Shown piece by piece: positions 15,656 to 20,374 of a stretch of DNA of 20,374 nucleotides. The stretch is from Burkholderiales bacterium (lineage in GTDB: Bacteria > Pseudomonadota > Gammaproteobacteria > Burkholderiales > Usitatibacteraceae). The notes below the pieces were generated by a model, which ran no database searches, was not told the DNA's origin, and worked only from the letters and a program-made list of their open reading frames with translations. Location of the stretch: contig JANXWW010000378.1 in the NCBI GenBank assembly GCA_025350945.1, positions 1 to 20,374 on the forward strand. The letters run 5' to 3'. The number at the start of each line of letters is the position of its first letter. Position 1 is the stretch's first letter. Position numbers and translations under genes: made by a program.

Positions 15656-16468
15656 ATGCCTTATCAAGATCTTGAGGTAAATCGGCTCGGTGCAGTGATG
15701 ACCATCCGTCTCAACCGGCCCGAACGGCTTAACGCACTTCGACGAGCAACCTTTATCGAGTTGATCGACGCATTTGTGATGGCTGAGCGTGAAAATGAGG
15801 TGAGCGTAGTTGTACTGACCGGCTCGGGTCGCGCATTTTGCGCTGGGGCTGATTTGAGCGAACTCGCAAACGCGCTTCATCGCACCGACACGCCCACGCA
15901 GAGCCCGGAAGGTGTCGAGTATTTGAAGCACGTCCAGGATTTGACTCGCGTAATCATTTCGCACAAGAAAATCACGATCGCCGCGATTAACCAAATCGCA
16001 GTTGGATTTGGTGCCGAGATACCGTTGGCTTGCAATATGCGCGTTATGGCAAGTGATGCCAGCATTACTTTTCCCGAAACGACGCGCGGGCTATGTCACA
16101 CGAACGGCACCTACTATTTATTGCCCAGATTAATAGGTGTTTCACGCACTCAACACATTCTGTTTTCTGGGCAACCGGTACTTGCGGCAGACGCACTGCA
16201 AATGGGCCTGGTCACCGCGATATACGAAACGAGTGGCTTCCCAAGCTCAGTGCAGGCATTCGCAAATCAACTCTCTGAACGTTCGCCTCTGAGTATTGCG
16301 CGCGTAAAAGGGGCATTTATTAGCGATGTGCAGGACAGCTTAGAAAATTCCTTGAAATACGAAACCGAAGGAATGCTCGAAGCTCTCGCGGGCGATGATT
16401 TACGGGAAGGCATCGCTGCATATCATGAAAAACGTGTACCAAACTTTACCAAACGACAAAGCACATAG
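15656..16468 (+). CDS. Enoyl-CoA hydratase/isomerase (crotonase) family protein
   Basis: A 270-aa crotonase, cytoplasmic, acting on an acyl-CoA. Oxyanion-hole residues are in FCAGADL (61-67) and VGFGAEIPLACN (116-127). The two hydratase glutamates are both present: E121 (GAEIPL) and E141 (FPETTRG), 20 residues apart as in the classical hydratase. AGAGG-like GRGLCHTN/GTYY replaces the usual glycine-rich turn. GAGGAAC before ATG 15656 serves as SD. It is 7 nt after the ligase and 4 nt before the permease. Hydration or elimination on the CoA ester made by the ligase is the natural inference; eliminating ammonia from a beta-aminoacyl-CoA would be within the reach of the superfamily but is untested. 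Confidence 0.88.
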   Translation: MPYQDLEVNRLGAVMTIRLNRPERLNALRRATFIELIDAFVMAERENEVSVVVLTGSGRAFCAGADLSELANALHRTDTPTQSPEGVEYLKHVQDLTRVIISHKKITIAAINQIAVGFGAEIPLACNMRVMASDASITFPETTRGLCHTNGTYYLLPRLIGVSRTQHILFSGQPVLAADALQMGLVTAIYETSGFPSSVQAFANQLSERSPLSIARVKGAFISDVQDSLENSLKYETEGMLEALAGDDLREGIAAYHEKRVPNFTKRQST

Positions 16469-16472
16469 GCAT

Positions 16473-17693
16473 ATGCTCCTCACAACACCTTCTGCAGTTG
16501 CCCCACTGCGCACAAAACGAGGGGTGGTTGGGCTGCTGTCCCTCATGATTGCGTCGCGTTGGATTGTCTACGGTTTCACAGACATAGCGCTCATTTCTAT
16601 TCTTAGAGAAGCGGGCGCTACGCTGGGACAACTCAGCCTAATGTATGCCACGGGTTTACTTTTACTTCTCAAATTTCTATGGTCACCGTTTGTAGACAAA
16701 GTGACATTTGGCAGATATCACTACAAGGCCTGGTTTATCGGTGCACAGTTTGTCTGTTTGGTTTCACTTTCCTTTTTACTGCTTGTTGATCCCAAGCTCG
16801 ACTTCTATTTACTATTATTGCTTCTGATCATTGGCAGTATTGCGGCTAGCTTTCGCGACATAGCAACGGATGCGTTGGCCGTAAAGCTGTTGAGCGAGGA
16901 GCAACGCGCGAGCGCAAGTGGCTGGATGTCCGCAGGCTGTTTGGCAGGCGTGGTGGTCGGCGGTGGCGTAATTTTGCTGTACTACGAGACTATTGGTTGG
17001 GCAGGTGCAGTGCTGGTTCTAGCGATTGGTACTTTTCTCCCGTTGCCTTTTGTTTTAACCCTGCAAGAGTCGCCTCCTGCGCCGCCCCCGCCCACGGTCG
17101 GTCCAATGAGCATGCTCGCTCAGTTTTTCCGTGAGCCTGGCTATAAATCATGGGCGCTCATCTTACTGCTCGCATCCATAGCCGGCATAATTGGGGCGAG
17201 CTTACTGCCCATCTTGCTGATTGACCTGAACTGGCCACTGGCTAAAGTAGGGCTTGTCTCTAACATCATCGCACCATTAATTGCACTTGCGGCCTCAGCG
17301 CTTGCTGGCTACGTGTTCGCGCGAATATCACGGAAAAAAGCAATGTCCAGCTCACTTGTCCTAGTGTTTATTTCAGGGCTCGCATTGGTGCCGCTACCTC
17401 TCGGCTGGTACAACGAATGGGCCGAATATTTAGTCGTTGTCGCATCGATTGTCACGGGTACGATTCTTACCATCGCGCTCAAGACGCCCATGCTCGACAA
17501 AAGTGCCAGCGTACCAACGCATTCCGCCACGTTTTATTCTATTCAGTCATCTATCGTGGTGTTCGCCAGTCTCGGTGGAGGCTCGATTGGCACCTTGATG
17601 GCCGATTTCATTGGATTTCCTGCGACCCTAACCATTAGTTGCATACTGGGTGTTTTCGGATTTTTTGCTGTTTCCCGCTACCGAAATTGGTGA
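16473..17693 (+). CDS. AmpG-like MFS permease (muropeptide/oligopeptide-type)
   Basis: A 406-aa inner-membrane carrier with about 12 hydrophobic spans. KFLWSPFVDKVTFGRYHYKA and DIATDALAVKLLSEEQRASA are typical of the AmpG/PAT branch of the major facilitator superfamily, whose best-known member imports anhydromuropeptides; the MlrD carrier of microcystin degraders is also an oligopeptide-type permease. I start at ATG 16473, 4 nt after the crotonase stop; ATGs at 16395 and 16425 would lie inside that gene and add a polar, non-conserved leader. The gene ends 4 nt before the peptidase start. It probably takes the peptide or its fragments across the inner membrane after the TonB receptor has brought them into the periplasm. 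Confidence 0.85.
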   Translation: MLLTTPSAVAPLRTKRGVVGLLSLMIASRWIVYGFTDIALISILREAGATLGQLSLMYATGLLLLLKFLWSPFVDKVTFGRYHYKAWFIGAQFVCLVSLSFLLLVDPKLDFYLLLLLLIIGSIAASFRDIATDALAVKLLSEEQRASASGWMSAGCLAGVVVGGGVILLYYETIGWAGAVLVLAIGTFLPLPFVLTLQESPPAPPPPTVGPMSMLAQFFREPGYKSWALILLLASIAGIIGASLLPILLIDLNWPLAKVGLVSNIIAPLIALAASALAGYVFARISRKKAMSSSLVLVFISGLALVPLPLGWYNEWAEYLVVVASIVTGTILTIALKTPMLDKSASVPTHSATFYSIQSSIVVFASLGGGSIGTLMADFIGFPATLTISCILGVFGFFAVSRYRNW

Positions 17694-17697
17694 AGAC

Positions 17698-18789
17698 ATG
17701 CCGCACATCCCACCGACAAGAGCGCGCGACCTGGGCATTCCTTTTCCTGGTAATACGGGGCCCTACAATGCGATTACAGATGTGCCGGGCGTGCGTGTTG
17801 GACACTGCACTATCCTGACAGACACCAATGACGGTAGCGTTAGAACTGGCGTCAGTGCGATCTTTCCATTTGAGTCGTTTGAGGGATACGGCGCAGCTGC
17901 CGGTTTTTTTTCGTTCAATGGAACGAGTGAAGTAACCGGGGCGCTATCCATTCAGGAGTTCGGTGCATTCTTTGGCCCAATTTTGCTTACCGGCACTTTA
18001 GCGGTCGGCACGGTGCGTGATGCTGCACTTGCGTGGATGAAACCACGTTTTGCCGATCCAGAAATCGCGTTCGCTCATGTTTTGCCGGTGGTTGCAGAAA
18101 CCTACGACGGTAATCTAACCGATCCGTGGGCGTTTCCGATACGGCAAGAACATGTCTTCGCAGCGCTAGACAGCGCCGCTTCCGGGCCGGTTGCGGAGGG
18201 CACAGTCGGTGGCGGAACTGGCATGGTGTGCTACCAATTCAAAGGTGGAATTGGAACCGCCTCGCGTCAATTTCAGTTCGGCGAGAACACATACACCCTC
18301 GGCGCGCTAGTACAAACGAATCATGGCGAACGCCATTCCCTGCAGATTGCTGGCGTGCCAGTCGGCCAATACATCAAAGACCTTTTACCGGAATTATCGG
18401 GTGCAGAAACCGCCACGCGGGAAGCATCGATTGTCGGTGTGATTGCCACCGACGCGCCGCTCTTGCCTCATCAGCTCACACGATTAGCCAAGCGAGCTAC
18501 GATCGGCTTGGCGAGAACCGGTGGCGTTGGCACTTCCACATCGGGTGATGTATTCATTGCTTTTTCTACCGCAAATCGCATTGGCTCCCGCGTCGGTGAG
18601 CTTCAGCAGTTTTCGGCCATTCCAAGTGAACAGCTAAACGAAGCCTTCTACGCAAGTGCCTATGCCATTGAGGAAGCCATCGTAAATTCTCTGGTGGCCG
18701 CTACCACCGTAACAAGTACAACTGGATTAACGGCACACGCAATGCCACATGATCGTGTGCGCGCACTGTTTGAGCACCGTGCCTTGTAA
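17698..18789 (+). CDS. P1-family (DmpA/BapA-type) self-processing aminopeptidase
   Basis: A 363-aa Ntn-like hydrolase that matures by self-cleavage. From ATG 17698: YNAITDVPGVRVGHCTI (23-39), VRTGVSAIFP, VGGGTGMVCYQFKGGIGTAS (170-189), LVQTNHGERH and VIATDAPLLPHQL. The predicted nucleophile is S244 at the new N-terminus (EA|SIVGVIATDAP); S282 and D284 in TSGDVF lie 38 and 40 residues on, matching the spacing of DmpA and BapA catalytic residues. Family members release N-terminal D-, L- or beta-amino acids from peptides and amides. The residue before S244 is Ala, where Gly or Asn is usual. No signal peptide. Start chosen 4 nt after the permease stop; 17650 would add a segment inside that gene. 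Last gene of the rightward operon; a beta-peptidyl or D-residue specificity would fit the locus. Confidence 0.9.
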   Translation: MPHIPPTRARDLGIPFPGNTGPYNAITDVPGVRVGHCTILTDTNDGSVRTGVSAIFPFESFEGYGAAAGFFSFNGTSEVTGALSIQEFGAFFGPILLTGTLAVGTVRDAALAWMKPRFADPEIAFAHVLPVVAETYDGNLTDPWAFPIRQEHVFAALDSAASGPVAEGTVGGGTGMVCYQFKGGIGTASRQFQFGENTYTLGALVQTNHGERHSLQIAGVPVGQYIKDLLPELSGAETATREASIVGVIATDAPLLPHQLTRLAKRATIGLARTGGVGTSTSGDVFIAFSTANRIGSRVGELQQFSAIPSEQLNEAFYASAYAIEEAIVNSLVAATTVTSTTGLTAHAMPHDRVRALFEHRAL

Positions 18790-19127
18790 TGAATGTGATT
18801 CGCTCACGTTAGCGAGACACTTTGCCGGATGTACGCCCAGTAGATTTTGGAATTGATACGGCCTATCGTCGCCACCTATTCGTGACGATTTCAGCCCATG
18901 GCCGTCCACGTGTCATATCGAGCAATTGAAGCGTTCGCTCATCGCGACGGCCCACGCGTCTCAACGGATTGAAAGTGGGATGTCCGCTTGCCGGATGAAG
19001 TTGGAACTGAGGCTCCTCGCCGACGCGACAGCGTATGCCGTCATTTCGGGGTTGAAAAAGCTAAAATGGTGGCAATTAGTCGCAACGTGACACACAAACT
19101 ACATTACGACACACCAAGGAGCAACCA
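18790..19127. other. Intergenic region before the TusA-like gene
   Basis: No gene recognised in 338 bp. A weak hairpin TCGCT-CACGTT-AGCGA (18800-18815) follows the peptidase stop but lacks a T run. TTGCCGGATG occurs twice (18822-18831, 18988-18997). TAAAAT at 19062-19067 could be a -10 for the TusA-like gene but has no good -35. AAGGAG (19116-19121) is its ribosome-binding site. Confidence 0.4.
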
Positions 19128-19346
19128 ATGAGCACCGTGCAAGTAAATCGCGAACTTGACGTCAAGGGACTTAACTGCTCGTTGCCGATTTTTCGCGCGA
19201 AAAAAGTACTCGCCGATATGGCGTCCGGCGACGTGCTTCGCGTCGTTGCCACGGACCCGGGCTCTGTCAAAGATTTCGCTGCGTTCTGCAAGCAAACGGG
19301 TAACACGCTGCTTTCGTCAGAGGAAGCTGCGAGTGCGTTTACATAG
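19128..19346 (+). CDS. TusA-family sulfur-carrier protein, C-terminally truncated, CPxP changed to CSxP
   Basis: A 72-aa protein of the TusA/SirA/YedF group, which relays persulfide sulfur on a single cysteine. ELDVKGLNCSLPIFRAKK holds the active Cys17, but the family motif CPxP reads CSLP here. ATDPGSVKDFAAFCKQTGN follows normally. It ends SSEEAASAFT, then TAG, about eight residues before the usual aromatic-rich last strand (FFLKRK-type). The TAG is directly followed, in the same frame, by an IS110 transposase remnant, so the end was probably removed by the insertion or a later deletion. AAGGAG lies 6 nt before the ATG. The loss of the Pro and of the last strand suggests reduced or no function. 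Confidence 0.75.
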   Translation: MSTVQVNRELDVKGLNCSLPIFRAKKVLADMASGDVLRVVATDPGSVKDFAAFCKQTGNTLLSSEEAASAFT

Positions 19347-19904
19347 CAGGTCGCGGCGTTCGACAAGCTGATTGAACAAGCCGCCGCCCAGTCAGCGCAG
19401 TGGCCGGTGATTCAAGCGCTGATGGCGTTGCGCGGCATCGCGTTACGCTCAGCCACAGTGGTGGTGGCCGAGATCGGCGACATGAAGCTCTTCGCCACCG
19501 CGCCTCAGTTGATGGCCTATTTGGGCCAGGTGCCCAGCGAGCACTCCAGCGGGGAGCGGCAACGCCGGGCGACGACTACCAAGACCGGTAACAGCCATGT
19601 CCGCCTGGTGTTGGTTGAGGCGGCATAAACGTATCGGTTCCCGGCGCGCAAGACCCGCATCTTGCAGGCGCGTGCCGAGCGTTGTGATGAGGCGGTGCAG
19701 GTGATCGCCTAGGATGCGCAGAAGCGATTATGCGGTCGCTATCAGCATTTGCTCACCGGTGGCAAGCTCAAGGTTGAGGCGTGTACGGCGGTGGCGCGTG
19801 AGTTGGCGGGGTTTATCTGGGCGATTGGACAGGCGATGCCGCCACTGCCAGCGGCACCTACAGCGGCACGGGTGGCAGCACGGGTGGCGGCAGGCAAAGG
19901 CTAA
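19347..19904 (+). mobile_element. IS110-family transposase remnant (C-terminal domain only)
   Basis: A single frame of 186 codons follows the TusA-like stop. It holds the C-terminal transposase_20 domain of IS110 transposases: ALMALRGIALRSATVVVAEI, LMAYLGQVPSEHSSGERQRR and TTTKTGNSHVRLVLVEAA, with the serine in PSEHSSGE that is active in this family. The N-terminal DEDD/RuvC-like domain is absent. In-frame TAA (19626-19628) and TAG (19710-19712) stand where Trp would be usual (VEAAW, IAWDAQ), and the remnant ends at TAA 19902-19904 after an Ala-rich tail. Dead copy. I could not fix the outer ends of the original element. Confidence 0.85.
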
Positions 19905-20269
19905 GTTAAATCCCGTCAGTAAGAAGGCGCTTTAAACATGAAACGCAGTGTACTGAATGCAGCGCAGGCAACGAAGGAGAATCCTTGAAAACACTATGAG
20001 GTACACCGGTAACGGGATAATCCTCGCCGCTAGAGAAAGGCAGCTCCACGACGTTTCTTTGTCATGCGGTAGCCAACCCGCGCATATCAGACTGATCAAT
20101 CGTCGTCACGCCGCCTGCTCTGCAGTCAGTACGTTGCTTTATAACCAAGAAAGAAAAAACAACCCATTTAGCTAAATTTGACAGGTCAATACATACCAGA
20201 CGGTAAATTTAGCACCGATGTCACGTAGCTGCGCAACGTGACCTACTCTCTACTCGCAAAATCCTAAAC
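19905..20269. other. Non-coding tail between the IS110 remnant and the terminator
   Basis: No gene recognised. The first part may be the old right end of the insertion sequence. GCTAAATTT (20171-20179) and AAATTTAGC (20205-20213) form a 9-bp inverted repeat around 25 bp, in an AT-rich patch. Confidence 0.4.
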
Positions 20270-20306
20270 AAAAAAGCCGCAGCAGAATCCTGTTGCGGCT
20301 TTTTTT
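20270..20306 (-). terminator. Strong, probably bidirectional terminator
   Basis: AAAAAAGCCGCAGCAG (20270-20285) pairs with CTGTTGCGGCTTTTTT (20290-20305) around a 4-nt loop AATC: 16 pairs with one G-U on the plus-strand RNA. Runs of T on the plus strand and of A on the left give U tracts in both directions. It lies 18 nt beyond the stop of the partial minus-strand gene, its likely main client. Confidence 0.88.
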
Positions 20307-20323
20307 CAGCAAGTAAAAAGCAA

Positions 20324-20374
20324 TTAAGCCTTGTCGTTGCCTTTTGTCTGCGTTGAGACGTAATCGAGTTTTTC
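20324..20374 (-). CDS. C-terminal end of an unidentified protein (partial)
   Basis: The last 16 codons of a minus-strand frame running in from the window edge: EKLDYVSTQTKGNDKA, then TAA, shortly before a terminator. The other two minus frames read on through the terminator, so this is the likely one. I do not recognise the protein. Confidence 0.5.
   Translation of the reverse strand, partial: EKLDYVSTQTKGNDKA

Noticed and set aside
16395..16472. Earlier starts for the AmpG-like permease inside the crotonase gene
   Set aside because: They add a polar leader without family resemblance; ATG 16473 directly after the crotonase stop fits better.
18800..18815. Hairpin after the P1 peptidase as an operon terminator
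   Set aside because: 5-bp stem without T tract.
18822..18997. Direct repeat TTGCCGGATG, two copies 166 bp apart
   Set aside because: Ten bases only, flanks diverge quickly; chance is likely.
1..20374. CRISPR array, phage genes or toxin-antitoxin pair
   Set aside because: No regularly spaced repeats, no phage structural or integrase genes and no small paired genes were seen.

Overview
The window reads as a chromosomal stretch of a Gram-negative proteobacterium, probably betaproteobacterial (Burkholderiales-like). The grounds are a TonB-dependent outer-membrane receptor, a TusA-type protein of betaproteobacterial flavour, a ChrB/ChrA relic, and an ECF sigma factor paired with a TPR-bearing Ser/Thr kinase. 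The taxonomic call rests on family resemblance only.

Layout. Left flank (1-5490): a tRNA-Pro(GGG) gene with promoter and terminator; then, on the minus strand, a receptor-type Ser/Thr protein kinase preceded by a TIGR02999-type ECF sigma factor whose frame is broken at a (CG)5 tract; a repeat-rich intergenic region; and a decayed ChrB-ChrA chromate-resistance relic, internally deleted and carrying two in-frame nonsense codons. Centre (5889-18789): ten tightly packed genes in two divergent operons around one AT-rich intergenic region (13315-13471). The leftward operon is TonB receptor > DgcN-like (DUF1611) > DgcA-like epimerase > beta-lactamase-fold serine hydrolase > CPBP intramembrane protease. 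The rightward operon is TetR regulator > acyl-CoA/AMP ligase > crotonase > AmpG-like permease > DmpA/P1-type self-processing aminopeptidase. Right flank (18790-20374): a truncated TusA-like gene abutting a degenerate IS110-family transposase remnant, non-coding DNA, a strong terminator and the last codons of a minus-strand gene.

How the central genes may work together. They form a complete logical route for taking up and dismantling an oligopeptide that contains D-glutamate. The receptor imports it across the outer membrane; the CPBP membrane protease, the serine hydrolase and the DmpA-type aminopeptidase would cleave it; the AmpG-like carrier would move the peptide across the inner membrane; DgcN/DgcA would convert released D-Glu through N-acetyl-D-Glu to N-acetyl-L-Glu; and the ligase and crotonase would handle a carboxylic or beta-amino/acyl residue as a CoA thioester. 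The set of a CPBP protease, a beta-lactamase-fold peptidase and an AmpG/oligopeptide-type permease recalls the microcystin-degrading mlrA/mlrB/mlrD genes, whose cyclic-peptide substrate contains D-Glu and a beta-amino acid; no MlrC-type metallopeptidase is present here. The substrate is inference. Muropeptides or another D-Glu-containing peptide are equally admissible until tested.

The module is flanked on both sides by genetic wreckage (the ChrBA relic, the IS110 relic, truncated TusA), which suits an accessory region, but I found no attachment-site duplication that would define an island.
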